This document shows positions 37,376 through 45,946 of a stretch of 64,000 nucleotides of DNA, piece after piece. Position 1 is the first letter of the stretch; each line of letters begins with the position of its first letter. The stretch is from positions 2,108,001-2,172,000 of the forward strand of contig NZ_CP073105.1 in the NCBI RefSeq assembly GCF_018138085.1, read 5' to 3'. The notes beneath the pieces are model-generated. The model was given only the letters and a program-made list of their open reading frames with translations. It was not told the DNA's origin and ran no database searches. The DNA is from Stutzerimonas stutzeri. GTDB lineage: Bacteria; Pseudomonadota; Gammaproteobacteria; Pseudomonadales; Pseudomonadaceae. The translations under genes were made by a program, and so were the position numbers.

Positions 37376-37729
37376 ATGGACGTCGCAAAAATTTCGGGCG
37401 GGGTTACGTCGTCCGTGGCAGCTAGCTCCTCACCCAGCTTTCTTAAAGAGGCTGGGTTTTCTGCGTCTGAAGATTCAAGTCCGCGGAAAGTGACGGATGC
37501 GAAATCCCCTGCTGACATGACCGATCTGGTCGAACGGTTTCGTTCGCAGGTGCAGAGCATCCAGCGTGACCTGAACTTCAGCGTCGACGATTCGACGGGT
37601 GACGTGATCGTGCAGGTTATCGATGGCGACTCAGGCAAGGTTGTTCGGCAGATACCGTCAGAAGAAATCCTCCGGCTGACCGAGCGGCTGGATGAGATGC
37701 GCAGTTTGATGTTCGAAGCCAAGGCCTGA
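37376..37729 (+). CDS. flaG: FlaG family flagellar protein
   Basis: The product is 117 residues. The N-terminal half is low-complexity (SSVAASSSPS). The C-terminal half has the FlaG domain: FSVDDSTGDVIVQVIDGDSG followed by VVRQIPSEEILRLTERLDEM. FlaG affects filament length in some species; its mechanism is uncertain. The ATG at 37376 follows GAGAGGTG; an in-frame ATG five codons upstream is less well placed. It lies between fliC and fliD, the standard position. Confidence 0.9.
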   Translation: MDVAKISGGVTSSVAASSSPSFLKEAGFSASEDSSPRKVTDAKSPADMTDLVERFRSQVQSIQRDLNFSVDDSTGDVIVQVIDGDSGKVVRQIPSEEILRLTERLDEMRSLMFEAKA

Positions 37730-37730
37730 C

Positions 37731-37746
37731 CGGTACGATTCTTGTA
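37731..37746 (+). promoter_or_regulatory. Possible sigma-54 promoter of fliD
   Basis: CGGTACG-ATTC-TTGTA at 37731-37746 resembles the sigma-54 consensus TGGCACG-N4-TTGCA with correct spacing, but the -12 GC is GT here. It lies 41 bp before fliD. In P. aeruginosa fliD is reported to depend on RpoN and FleQ, which supports the idea. Confidence 0.4.
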
Positions 37747-37786
37747 TATAAATCGCTGATTAACATATTTTTGACGAGGTACGGCT

Positions 37787-39232
37787 ATGGCTGACGTAGG
37801 TATTGGTTCCGGTATAAACATCGGGAGTATCGTGTCCAGCATGGTCGCGGCTGAGCGTGCACCGAAAGAAGCGCAGCTCGCCACACTCGAAAAAAAAACC
37901 ACTACCCAAATCACCGCTATCGGCGCCTTGAAAGGTGCTATTAGCGATTTCCAGACGGCACTTGGCACATTGAACAAGGCCGATCTTTTTCAAGCGCGTT
38001 CAGCGACTTCCAGCAAGACGGATCTGGTCGGGGTAACTGCCAGCACGACTGCCGGTGCCGGCACGTATCAGGTTGAAGTTAAAAGCCTCGCAACCAATAG
38101 CAAGGTAGCACTTGCCGCAGTTCAGAATTCTGCCGAAGCGCCCGCTGCCTTTGCTAGCGGCACGCTTGATATTTCCCTAGGCGTACCTGGAACTCCGCCC
38201 TCAAAAGATACCTTTTCCGTCACGATCGACGAGAGCAATAACAGCCTTGCCGGCATGCGCGACGCTATCAATGAGGCCGGGAAAGACAAGGGCGTAAGCG
38301 CGACGATTGTGACTGATGAGTTTGGCTCTCGACTCGTGTTGACCAGCAACAAGACTGGCGCCGGTCGCGATATCACCGTCGCGGTTGCCAATGAGACGGC
38401 AGCCACAACTGGCCAGACCGCACTGTCTACGCTTGCCTTCGACGGTACTTCTTCCAGCACTGGGGGCGGAGCGCGAGTGCTTTCGCAGGCGCAAAGCGCT
38501 GAGCTGTACGTCGATGGCTTGAAAATCATCAGTGAGAACAACAAGGTCGACGGCGCAATCGAAGGCGTTACGCTCGATCTAAAGGCCAAGACTGTCGCCA
38601 GCGAGCCACTGACCATTACTGTCGCGGAGGACAAAGCCGGCGTTAAGAAGCAGGTCCAATCGTTCGTTGATGCGTACAACAAGCTTATTGGCGTGGTCAA
38701 CGCACAGACGAAAGTAACTCCTGTAGGGGATGGCAAGACGCCGGTCACCGGCGCGCTTGTGGGCGACGCAACGGCCCGCACGCTGCTTGGCACGATCCGC
38801 AATGAGCTGGTTAACACACAGGGCGACGGTGCCATTCGTGCCCTGACCGATATGGGGATCACGACCCAGAAAGACGGCACTCTAGCCATCGACAGCACCA
38901 AGCTAGACAAGACATTGGCGAACAACTTCGGGCAACTGTCCGGTTTCTTTACTGGCGACACCGGCCTTGCCGCCCGACTCGATGGCAAGCTCAAGGCCTA
39001 TACCGAAACCGGCGGCATCCTCGAGCAGCGCAACAAGGCGATGACCGAGACTATTACGAAGATCGACAAGCAGAAGGAAGACCTCGATCGACGTATTACG
39101 TCATTGCAGGAACGGCTCTTCAAGCAGTTCAACGCGATGGATACCTTGGTGGGCCAGTTGTCTAATACCTCGGCGAGCCTTCTCGCGTCGCTGGAGAATC
39201 TGCCTTGGGCTGCAAACAACTCGAAGAATTGA
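37787..39232 (+). CDS. fliD: Flagellar filament cap protein FliD
   Basis: This 481-residue protein caps the filament tip and folds incoming flagellin. The N-terminal FliD domain begins VGIGSGINIGSIVSSMVAAE; the central part is beta-rich and variable; the C-terminal domain has VQSFVDAYNKLIGVVNAQTK and a terminal coiled coil (EQRNKAMTETITKIDKQKED). Length is typical for Pseudomonas FliD. The ATG at 37787 follows GAGG. fliS and fliT follow after a terminator-like hairpin. Confidence 0.95.
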   Translation: MADVGIGSGINIGSIVSSMVAAERAPKEAQLATLEKKTTTQITAIGALKGAISDFQTALGTLNKADLFQARSATSSKTDLVGVTASTTAGAGTYQVEVKSLATNSKVALAAVQNSAEAPAAFASGTLDISLGVPGTPPSKDTFSVTIDESNNSLAGMRDAINEAGKDKGVSATIVTDEFGSRLVLTSNKTGAGRDITVAVANETAATTGQTALSTLAFDGTSSSTGGGARVLSQAQSAELYVDGLKIISENNKVDGAIEGVTLDLKAKTVASEPLTITVAEDKAGVKKQVQSFVDAYNKLIGVVNAQTKVTPVGDGKTPVTGALVGDATARTLLGTIRNELVNTQGDGAIRALTDMGITTQKDGTLAIDSTKLDKTLANNFGQLSGFFTGDTGLAARLDGKLKAYTETGGILEQRNKAMTETITKIDKQKEDLDRRITSLQERLFKQFNAMDTLVGQLSNTSASLLASLENLPWAANNSKN

Positions 39233-39251
39233 TTCTGCTTGTGCGAAACAG

Positions 39252-39274
39252 ACCGCCGTTCAGGTGGTTTTTTT
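39252..39274 (+). terminator. Terminator after fliD
   Basis: ACCGCC (39252-39257) pairs with GGTGGT (39263-39268), with one G-U pair and a 5 nt loop, followed by a run of T to 39274. It would separate fliD from fliS at least in part. Confidence 0.7.
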
Positions 39275-39363
39275 CGTTCTGAAAGCCTGAATTACTATCA
39301 AGCTTGAGCGATGACGACCGATAAGCTGTACATGCAAACTGATGTAGCAAGGGGCTCATTCAA

Positions 39364-39750
39364 ATGTACGCTATGACAGCAATGAAGCAGTATCAGCAGG
39401 TCGGTGTGAAGGTCCAGGTCAACGAGGCCGATCCTCACCTTTTAATCCAGATGCTGATGCAAGGCGGGCTGGACCGTATAGCTCAGGCCAAAGGCGCGAT
39501 GGAGCGCGAGGCGTTTGCTGAAAAGGGTGCGTTGATTGGCAAGGCCATCAACATCATCGGTGGTCTGCGCGATGCGCTCGACAAGAGCGTCGGTGGTGAG
39601 CTGGCGGAGAACCTCGACAGCCTTTATGAATACATGACGATGCGCCTGTTCGAGGCGAGCCGGCATAACGATGTCGACAAGCTCAACGAAGTGGGCAGGT
39701 TGCTCGGCGAGATCAAGCTGGCCTGGGATCAGATCGCACCCAAGGCTTGA
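39364..39750 (+). CDS. fliS: Flagellar export chaperone FliS
   Basis: The 128-residue helical protein binds the C-terminus of flagellin in the cytoplasm and prevents premature polymerisation. The FliS signature is visible: YQQVGVKVQVNEADPHLLIQ near residue 12, then LIGKAINIIGGLRDALD and LYEYMTMRLFEAS. An AGGGG site precedes the ATG at 39364. It is followed closely by a FliT-like gene, as in other Pseudomonas fliDST clusters. Confidence 0.95.
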   Translation: MYAMTAMKQYQQVGVKVQVNEADPHLLIQMLMQGGLDRIAQAKGAMEREAFAEKGALIGKAINIIGGLRDALDKSVGGELAENLDSLYEYMTMRLFEASRHNDVDKLNEVGRLLGEIKLAWDQIAPKA

Positions 39751-39816
39751 TTGGGTGATCGTTCCGGCGGCATACCATCAGGCGTATCGCAACCTGTCTA
39801 CTTAGCGAGGATAGAC

Positions 39817-40110
39817 ATGCAATCGAGCAAAGAGGCGTTCGCTACGCTAACTGGCAAGTTGCGCGATGCGCTGGCAGCGAATGACTGGGAGGCCATTGCG
39901 TTGCTGGACGGTGAGTGCCGTGCGCAAATGGCGAAATTAAGCGGCGAGGATGCGTTGGACGTCGGGCTACGCGAACAGCTTGCAGAGCTGTCGCACCTGT
40001 ATCTCGAGCTCCAGCAGTCCGGCCGGGCGGAGCGGGAGCGTTTGGCTGCGGAGCTGACGCGCCTGAACCAATCGAAGCAGGTCAAGCAAGCCTACGAGCC
40101 GCTGGGTTAA
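39817..40110 (+). CDS. fliT: FliT-like flagellar chaperone
   Basis: This 97-residue, almost entirely helical protein has Leu/Ala heptads (LRDALAANDWEAIALLDGEC; LSHLYLELQQSGRAERERLA). Length, composition and position after fliS fit FliT, the chaperone for the cap protein FliD. Sequence similarity in this family is low, so the call leans on context. The ATG at 39817 follows GAGG; an in-frame upstream extension to 39751 would overlap no similarity. fleQ, which normally follows in Pseudomonas, is not here. Confidence 0.72.
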   Translation: MQSSKEAFATLTGKLRDALAANDWEAIALLDGECRAQMAKLSGEDALDVGLREQLAELSHLYLELQQSGRAERERLAAELTRLNQSKQVKQAYEPLG

Positions 40111-40222
40111 GCCGCTCATTCCCTCCAAAACTATAGCTGGGAATGACGCTTCGCAGTTTTCCTCAGCCGCTCTTGCCAAATGCTTGAGCCCCTCCGAGCT
40201 TCGTGCCGGTATAAGACGGATG

Positions 40223-40247
40223 GCGCTTCCATCCACCTTGGAAGCGC
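40223..40247. terminator. Hairpin between convergent fliT and ppnP
   Basis: GCGCTTCC (40223-40230) and GGAAGCGC (40240-40247) form an 8 bp perfect stem with a 9 nt loop. It lies between two convergent genes, so it may terminate both directions, although neither side has a strong U-tract. Confidence 0.5.
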
Positions 40248-40270
40248 AGCGCGACGAAGGGGCGTCGTGT

Positions 40271-40552
40271 TTAACGGTACTCGCAAAGATAAGCCGAGTC
40301 CGTCGCGACTTTCAGTTGAAACTTGCTGTTGGCCGGTACGGTGAACTGGCTGCCGGCGCCGAAGGTTTGGTAGTTCTCGCTTCCGGGCAGTTTCACGTCC
40401 AGGCTGCCTGCCACCACATGCATGACTTCCAGCTGGTTGGTGCCGAATTCATAGTCGCCGGGCGCCATGACGCCGATGGTGGCCGGACCTGCCGCCATGT
40501 CGAACGCGATGGATTTGACGGTGCCGTCGAAGTATTCGTTGACCTTGAACAT
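40271..40552 (-). CDS. ppnP: Pyrimidine/purine nucleoside phosphorylase PpnP
   Basis: The 93-residue small cupin of the PpnP (formerly DUF1255) family phosphorolyses several nucleosides to free base and ribose 1-phosphate. The typical start is [18 protein letters not shown], and the family core [31 protein letters not shown] and [13 protein letters not shown] is present. The ATG at 40552 begins the conserved domain; upstream in-frame codons look unrelated. The length matches E. coli PpnP (94 residues). Confidence 0.92.
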   Translation of the reverse strand: MFKVNEYFDGTVKSIAFDMAAGPATIGVMAPGDYEFGTNQLEVMHVVAGSLDVKLPGSENYQTFGAGSQFTVPANSKFQLKVATDSAYLCEYR

Positions 40553-40656
40553 TCGCAAATCTCGATGAGAAAAGGGGCGGCCAGTATGCCGAAGCGGCGT
40601 AGTGGCGTCATCTGATCGTGCGCTTAAAGACGGCAACTTTCAGGTCCGCGTCGCGC

Positions 40657-40998
40657 TCACGATCGAAAGATAAAGTACACGGCGCCCAGCAGGCAGAGTC
40701 CCGCCCAGAGGTAGTCGAGCTTCACTGGCTGCTGCATATACAGCACGCTGAACGGAAGGAATATGCCCAGGGTGATGACCTCCTGCATGATCTTCAGCTG
40801 CCCGATCGATAGCTCCGTGTAGCCGATTCGGTTGGCCGGTACCATGATCAGGTACTCGAACAAGGCGATACCCCAGCTGACGAGAGCGGCGATCAACCAG
40901 GGCTTGGTACCGAGGGTCTTGAGGTGGCCGTACCAGGCAAAAGTCATGAAAAGATTGGAAATGCAAAGCAGGGCAGCGGTCTGAAGCCAGATGGGCAT
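40657..40998 (-). CDS. DMT-like membrane protein, DUF486 family
   Basis: The product is 113 residues with four membrane helices. It starts MPIWLQTAALLCISNLFMTF and contains the family segments AWYGHLKTL and EYLIMVPANRIGYTELSIGQLKIMQEVITL, which identify DUF486, a half-length relative of the drug/metabolite transporter superfamily. Such proteins may work as dimers, and the substrate is unknown. A CGGAG site lies seven bases before the ATG at 40998. The gene follows on the same strand upstream of ppnP, with a 104 bp gap. Confidence 0.9.
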   Translation of the reverse strand: MPIWLQTAALLCISNLFMTFAWYGHLKTLGTKPWLIAALVSWGIALFEYLIMVPANRIGYTELSIGQLKIMQEVITLGIFLPFSVLYMQQPVKLDYLWAGLCLLGAVYFIFRS

Positions 40999-41142
40999 GG
41001 GCGTACTCCGAGACGATGGCGGATCCTATGGCCCGGCACATGGCTTCGCAAGTGCTCGAGGTGATGTCTTGTGGTGTGGGTGCGTTTTGCTTCAGCAGCC
41101 ATTATTATCGCCGCCCGTTTTTTTCCATCTCGGATGTTTGAA

Positions 41143-41394
41143 ATGGATTGTCGTCCTGGTTGTGGCGCTTGTTGCATCGCTCCATCGATCAGCTCCCCGA
41201 TTCCGGGCATGCCTTTCGGAAAGCCGGCAGGAGAGCGTTGCATGCATCTTTCCGAGCGAAATCTCTGCGGTTTATTTGGCCTGCCATCGCGGCCAGCTGT
41301 CTGTGGGGCGTTCCGGGCCGATCATACGGTTTGCGGTGATAGCCGGCAGGATGCGATTCGCCTGCTTGGCTGGCTGGAGCAGGCGACTGCCTGA
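41143..41394 (+). CDS. YkgJ-type cysteine cluster protein
   Basis: This 83-residue protein has regularly spaced cysteines: MDCRPGCGACCIAPSISSPI, then ERCMHL, LCGLF, AVCGAF and TVCGD. The pattern matches the YkgJ (CxxCxxCC) family, which is thought to bind zinc or an Fe-S cluster. Function is unknown. The start at 41143 is where similarity begins; an ATG three codons earlier (41134) is equally possible. It diverges from the DUF486 gene. Confidence 0.85.
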   Translation: MDCRPGCGACCIAPSISSPIPGMPFGKPAGERCMHLSERNLCGLFGLPSRPAVCGAFRADHTVCGDSRQDAIRLLGWLEQATA

Positions 41395-41601
41395 TCTGTC
41401 GCCGTCTTGATCGTTGTTGCGCTACTTCGCACAGCCGCGCCGATGTCGGCGCTCGGGGCAGACCTTTTGTTTTTTGGATTTACCTTTGCGCTGGCAGCAC
41501 GCTCCGTTCGCCGCCAGGGTGCGCCTCCATTGAACGAAAGCGGCACGGATACAGCTTTCTATAAGGAGGGGGATCCGGCGTTTAGCAAGGCTTTTTGTTT
41601 C

Positions 41602-41682
41602 GTGGGAGCCTCGCCCTCGGGGCGAAGCTTTTGCTCTTGAGTGGGCAGTAGGTCCCATTTCACCGCGGGGCGCGCCTCCCAC
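41602..41682. repeat. REP element pair upstream of the gltA terminator
   Basis: A rightward unit starting GTGGGAGCCTCGCCCTCGGG (41602 to about 41628) is followed by an inverted unit ACCGCGGGGCGCGCCTCCCA (about 41662-41682). The class is the same as at 32434 and 35181. The wider 394 bp gap (41395-41788) holds these repeats and the gltA terminator and no gene that I can support. Confidence 0.75.
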
Positions 41683-41723
41683 TAAAAAAGCGGTGCGGAT
41701 GCCGCGTTCAGTGGTATCTGTCC

Positions 41724-41754
41724 AAAAAACGAAACCCCGCCAATTGGCGGGGTT
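41724..41754 (-). terminator. Rho-independent terminator of gltA
   Basis: A self-complementary stretch with arms AACCCCGCC (41733-41741) and GGCGGGGTT (41746-41754) is followed on the leftward strand by TCG and six T residues (41729-41724). It lies 35 bp after the gltA stop. Confidence 0.9.
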
Positions 41755-41788
41755 CGTCAGTGGCCTAAGCCTATATCCGACTAATGAC

Positions 41789-43060
41789 TCAGCGCGGCAG
41801 ATCGCGCTTCGGATGGCCGGTGTACAGCTGACGTGGACGGCCGATCTTCTGGCCCATCGCGATCATTTCCTTCCAATGCGAGATCCAGCCGACGGTGCGC
41901 GCCAGGGCGAAGATCACCGTGAACATGCTGGTCGGAATGCCGATCGCCTTGAGGATGATGCCCGAGTAGAAGTCGACGTTCGGGTACAGGTTGCGCTCGG
42001 CGAAGTAGGGGTCGTTCAGCGCGATTTCTTCCAGCTTCATCGCCAGCTCGAGCTGTGGATCGTTGATACCCAGCTCGCCGAGCACTTCGTCGCAGGTCTG
42101 CTTCATCACCTTGGCGCGCGGGTCGAAGTTCTTGTAGACGCGATGTCCGAAGCCCATCAGCTTGAACGGATCGTTCTTGTCCTTGGCCTTGGCCAGGAAT
42201 GTCTCGATGTTCGATACGTCGCCGATTTCGTCCAGCATGGTCAGAACGGCTTCGTTCGCACCGCCATGTGCCGGGCCCCAGAGCGCTGCGATGCCGGCAG
42301 CGATACAGGCGAAGGGGTTGGCGCCGGTGGAACCTGCCAGACGAACGGTGGAGGTAGAGGCGTTCTGCTCGTGGTCCGCATGAAGGATGAAGATGCGGTC
42401 CATCGCCTTGGCCAGAACCGGGCTGATCGGCTTCACTTCACACGGTGTGTTAAACATCATGTGCAGGAAGTTTTCGGCGTAGTTCAGGTCGTTGCGCGGG
42501 TACATCATGGGCTGGCCCATGGAGTACTTGTACACCATGGCGGCCAGGGTCGGCATCTTAGCAACCAGGCGTACCGCCGAAATCTCGCGGTGGTGTGGAT
42601 CGTTGATATCCAGCGAGTCGTGGTAGAAGGCCGAGAGCGCGCCGACAACGCCGCACATGATGGCCATTGGGTGCGCATCGCGGCGGAAACCGTTGAGGAA
42701 AGATTTGAGCTGCTCATGAACCATGGTGTGGTTCTTCACGGTGCTGATGAACTGCGCCTTTTCTTCGGCAGTTGGCAGCTCGCCATTGAGCAGCAGGTAG
42801 CAGGTCTCGAGATAGTCGGATTTTTCCGCCAGCTGCTCGATGGGGTAGCCGCGATGCAGCAGAATGCCCTTGTCACCGTCGATGTAGGTGATCTTGGATT
42901 CGCAAGAGGCAGTAGACATGAAGCCGGGGTCGAAGGTGAAGCGACCCGTGGAGGTCAAGCCCCGAACATCGATTACGTCAGGCCCTACGGTGCCGGTTAA
43001 AACGGGCAGTTCGATGGCGTCTGCGCCTTCGATGATCAACTGCGCTTTGTTGTCAGCCAT
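41789..43060 (-). CDS. gltA: Citrate synthase GltA
   Basis: This 423-residue type II (hexameric, Gram-negative type) citrate synthase condenses oxaloacetate and acetyl-CoA. Catalytic residues are visible in [13 protein letters not shown] (His), [15 protein letters not shown] (His) and [14 protein letters not shown] (Asp). An AGGAGG site precedes the ATG at 43060. It diverges from sdhC as in other Pseudomonas. A strong sigma-70 promoter with an inverted repeat in its spacer lies 59-86 bp upstream. Confidence 0.97.
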   Translation of the reverse strand: MADNKAQLIIEGADAIELPVLTGTVGPDVIDVRGLTSTGRFTFDPGFMSTASCESKITYIDGDKGILLHRGYPIEQLAEKSDYLETCYLLLNGELPTAEEKAQFISTVKNHTMVHEQLKSFLNGFRRDAHPMAIMCGVVGALSAFYHDSLDINDPHHREISAVRLVAKMPTLAAMVYKYSMGQPMMYPRNDLNYAENFLHMMFNTPCEVKPISPVLAKAMDRIFILHADHEQNASTSTVRLAGSTGANPFACIAAGIAALWGPAHGGANEAVLTMLDEIGDVSNIETFLAKAKDKNDPFKLMGFGHRVYKNFDPRAKVMKQTCDEVLGELGINDPQLELAMKLEEIALNDPYFAERNLYPNVDFYSGIILKAIGIPTSMFTVIFALARTVGWISHWKEMIAMGQKIGRPRQLYTGHPKRDLPR

Positions 43061-43118
43061 GTATGGCCTCCTGTTTTATGCTTGGAATCATCATGGCCCC
43101 CCACGCAGGGCCCGCATC

Positions 43119-43146
43119 ACTATAGTGAGATAAATCTCAAAGTCAA
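43119..43146 (-). promoter_or_regulatory. gltA promoter with an inverted repeat in the spacer
   Basis: Leftward: -35 TTGACT (43146-43141), 16 bp spacer, -10 TATAGT (43124-43119). The spacer contains TGAGAT-TT-ATCTCA (43139-43126), a 6 bp perfect dyad. A protein bound there would occlude RNA polymerase, so this looks like an operator for a repressor of gltA. Confidence 0.75.
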
Positions 43147-43262
43147 TTTGCGCGGGCACCCCGCAGCAGAGGGGGTTTAGGGGTGAATTCACAACACGGA
43201 AACGCTTATTTACGGCATTTATAACCGGAGGCGCCATGCGCCTTTAGTGGCACTTCACCACA

Positions 43263-43291
43263 TTGTCATTAGCGACCTAACTGTTTATACT
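43263..43291 (+). promoter_or_regulatory. sdhC operon promoter and long leader
   Basis: TTGTCA (43263-43268), a 17 bp spacer and TATACT (43286-43291) form a strong sigma-70 promoter. Transcription from about 43298 would give a leader of about 125 nt before sdhC, including small dyads (ACAGG/CCTGT near 43320-43340) that could allow post-transcriptional control. The other parts of the 363 bp gltA/sdhC gap hold no gene. Confidence 0.75.
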
Positions 43292-43423
43292 CGGCGACCG
43301 ACCGGCAGGGGCCTAACAGGCAGTTTCCTGTGGGTTGTCACTCGTGGGTGGCGGGTACCGCTGCGTGCTCTTCCCAACAACTTTGCCCTGCGTCTTAGGG
43401 GCTCTCAAGTGTGAAAAAAAGCC

Positions 43424-43798
43424 GTGAAAAGCCAACGACCTGTAAACCTAGATCTTAGGACTATAAAACTCCCGATCACTGCTTACACCTCGATCCTCCA
43501 CCGCATTTCCGGCGTGATCCTGTTTGTAGGCGTGGCCATTCTGTTGCTTGCGCTGGATACATCGCTTTCTTCGGCCGAAGGCTTCGAAGAGGTGAAGGCG
43601 TACCTCAATAGTCCCCTGGCCAAGCTGGTGATCTGGGTGCTGCTGTCTGCATTGCTGTACCACCTGGTGGCCGGTGTGCGTCACCTGATCATGGATTCGG
43701 GACATGGCGAGACGCTGGAAGGCGGCAAGCTGGGCTCGAAAATCGTTCTGGCCGTCTCGGCGGTGCTGATCGTTCTGGCGGGAGTGTGGATATGGTAA
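43424..43798 (+). CDS. sdhC: Succinate dehydrogenase cytochrome b556 subunit SdhC
   Basis: This 124-residue membrane anchor has three helices. The conserved RPVNLDLRTIKLPITAYTSI and LHRISGVILFVG near the start contain residues of the quinone site. The haem-ligand histidine lies in LLYHLVAGVRHLIMD. The start is a GTG at 43424 (VKSQRPVNLDL), the closest codon to the conserved part; the ribosome site is weak. SdhC overlaps sdhD by 7 bp. It anchors the succinate:quinone oxidoreductase to the membrane. Confidence 0.95.
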   Translation: MKSQRPVNLDLRTIKLPITAYTSILHRISGVILFVGVAILLLALDTSLSSAEGFEEVKAYLNSPLAKLVIWVLLSALLYHLVAGVRHLIMDSGHGETLEGGKLGSKIVLAVSAVLIVLAGVWIW

Positions 43799-44160
43799 CT
43801 AATGTCACGAACTTCTCGCGTTCGGGTCTTTACGACTGGATGGCTCAGCGCGTTTCGGCAGTGGTCCTCGCGGCTTATTTTCTGTTTCTGATCGGATACC
43901 TGGTCGCAAATCCGGGGCTGGATTACGCACAGTGGCAGGGGCTGTTTGCCTCCACCTGGATGCGCATCTTCAGTCTTCTAGCGCTCGTCGCGCTGAGCGT
44001 GCATGCATGGGTTGGTATGTGGACGATTTCCACTGACTACCTGACCAACATGGCGATCGGTAAGTGGGCTACCGGTGTGCGTTTCCTCTTCCAGGCAGTG
44101 TGTGGCATCGCCATGTTCACATTCTTCGTCTGGGGTGTGCAGATTCTTTGGGGTATCTGA
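43792..44160 (+). CDS. sdhD: Succinate dehydrogenase membrane anchor subunit SdhD
   Basis: The product is 122 residues with three helices. Conserved elements are SRSGLYDWMAQRVSAVVLAA near the N-terminus and VHAWVGMWTISTDY, where a histidine binds haem b and a tyrosine is near the quinone site. The ATG at 43792 lies inside the end of sdhC and follows GGGAG by seven bases, so translation is probably coupled. An in-frame GTG two codons earlier is less likely. Confidence 0.95.
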   Translation: MVTNVTNFSRSGLYDWMAQRVSAVVLAAYFLFLIGYLVANPGLDYAQWQGLFASTWMRIFSLLALVALSVHAWVGMWTISTDYLTNMAIGKWATGVRFLFQAVCGIAMFTFFVWGVQILWGI

Positions 44161-44163
44161 TCC

Positions 44164-45936
44164 ATGGCTAGCATTCGTACTCTTTCATATGACGCCATCA
44201 TCATCGGTGGTGGCGGCGCAGGCATGCGTGCTGCGTTGCAGTTGGCCCAGGGTGGGCACAAAACTGCGGTGGTTACCAAGGTTTTCCCGACACGTTCACA
44301 CACCGTATCGGCCCAGGGCGGCATCACCTGCGCGATCGCTTCGGCCGACCCGAACGACGATTGGCGCTGGCACATGTATGACACCGTCAAGGGCTCCGAC
44401 TACATCGGTGACCAGGACGCGATCGAATACATGTGTTCCGTTGGCCCTGAAGCGGTCTTCGAGCTCGAGCACATGGGGCTTCCGTTCTCCCGTACCGAGC
44501 AGGGTCGCATCTACCAGCGTCCGTTCGGTGGCCAGTCGAAGGACTATGGCAAGGGCGGGCAGGCCGCGCGTACGTGCGCCGCGGCGGACCGTACTGGTCA
44601 TGCGCTGTTGCATACCCTTTATCAGGCCAACCTGAAAGCCGGCACCTCGTTCCTTAACGAGTGGTACGCAGTCGACCTGGTCAAGAACCAGGACGGCGCC
44701 ATCGTCGGTGTGATCGCGATCTGCATCGAGAATGGCGAGACCGTCTACATCCGCTCCAAGGCCGTCGTATTGGCGACTGGTGGTGCGGGCCGCATCTACG
44801 CATCGACCACCAACGCGCTGATCAATACCGGTGACGGCATCGGCATGGCGCTGCGCGCCGGTGTGCCGGTGCAGGACATCGAGATGTGGCAATTCCACCC
44901 GACCGGTATCGCCGGTGCCGGTGTGCTGGTAACCGAAGGTTGCCGCGGCGAAGGTGGCTATCTGATCAACAAGCACGGCGAGCGCTTCATGGAGCGCTAC
45001 GCGCCGAACGCGAAAGACCTGGCCGGTCGTGACGTGGTCGCTCGTTCCATGGTCAAGGAAATCCTGGCTGGCAACGGTTGCGGTCCGGATGGCGATCACG
45101 TGATGCTGAAGCTCGATCACCTGGGCGAGGAAGTGCTGCACAGCCGCCTGCCGGGCATCTGCGAGCTGTCCAAGACCTTTGCTCACGTCGATCCGGTCAC
45201 GGCTCCTGTTCCCGTGGTGCCGACCTGCCACTACATGATGGGCGGCGTCGCCACCAACATTCATGGTCAGGCCATCACTCAGGACGCCAGCGGCAACGAC
45301 AAGATCATCGAAGGGCTGTTTGCGGTGGGCGAAGTGGCTTGCGTATCCGTCCATGGCGCCAACCGCCTTGGCGGCAACTCGCTGCTGGATCTGGTCGTTT
45401 TCGGTCGCGCGGCTGGGTTGCATCTCGAGAAGGCTCTGAAAGACGGTATCGAGCACCGCGGTGCCACCGAGACCGATCTGGACGTGGCGCTGAATCGTCT
45501 GTCCAGCCTGAACGAGCGCACCACTGGCGAAGACGTCGCTTCGCTGCGCAAAGAACTGCAGAGCTGCATGCAGAACTACTTCGGTGTGTTCCGCACGGGC
45601 GAATACATGCAGAAGGGCATCGCGCAGCTTGCCGATCTGCGTCAGCGTATCGCGACCGTCAAGATCTCCGACAAAAGCCAGGCTTTCAATACCGCGCGTA
45701 TCGAAGCGCTTGAGTTGCAGAACCTGCTCGAGGTTGCCGAGGCGACTGCCATCGCTGCGGAAACACGCAAGGAGTCTCGCGGTGCCCATGCCCGTGAAGA
45801 TTTCGAAGAGCGTGATGATGAGAACTGGCTGTGCCACACCCTGTACTTCCCGGGCGAGAAGCGCGTGGCCAAGCGTGCCGTGAACTTCTCTCCGAAGACA
45901 GTTCCGACTTTTGAACCCAAGGTCCGGACTTACTGA
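44164..45936 (+). CDS. sdhA: Succinate dehydrogenase flavoprotein subunit SdhA
   Basis: The 590-residue catalytic subunit oxidises succinate to fumarate in the cytoplasm. The dinucleotide fold is [16 protein letters not shown] near residue 10. The covalent FAD histidine is in [11 protein letters not shown] near residue 45. Substrate-site residues are in [20 protein letters not shown] and [19 protein letters not shown]. It ends with the charged C-terminal region typical of SdhA. The gene starts 3 bp after sdhD and is part of sdhCDAB. Confidence 0.97.
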   Translation: MASIRTLSYDAIIIGGGGAGMRAALQLAQGGHKTAVVTKVFPTRSHTVSAQGGITCAIASADPNDDWRWHMYDTVKGSDYIGDQDAIEYMCSVGPEAVFELEHMGLPFSRTEQGRIYQRPFGGQSKDYGKGGQAARTCAAADRTGHALLHTLYQANLKAGTSFLNEWYAVDLVKNQDGAIVGVIAICIENGETVYIRSKAVVLATGGAGRIYASTTNALINTGDGIGMALRAGVPVQDIEMWQFHPTGIAGAGVLVTEGCRGEGGYLINKHGERFMERYAPNAKDLAGRDVVARSMVKEILAGNGCGPDGDHVMLKLDHLGEEVLHSRLPGICELSKTFAHVDPVTAPVPVVPTCHYMMGGVATNIHGQAITQDASGNDKIIEGLFAVGEVACVSVHGANRLGGNSLLDLVVFGRAAGLHLEKALKDGIEHRGATETDLDVALNRLSSLNERTTGEDVASLRKELQSCMQNYFGVFRTGEYMQKGIAQLADLRQRIATVKISDKSQAFNTARIEALELQNLLEVAEATAIAAETRKESRGAHAREDFEERDDENWLCHTLYFPGEKRVAKRAVNFSPKTVPTFEPKVRTY

Positions 45937-45946
45937 GGTCGCCGAT

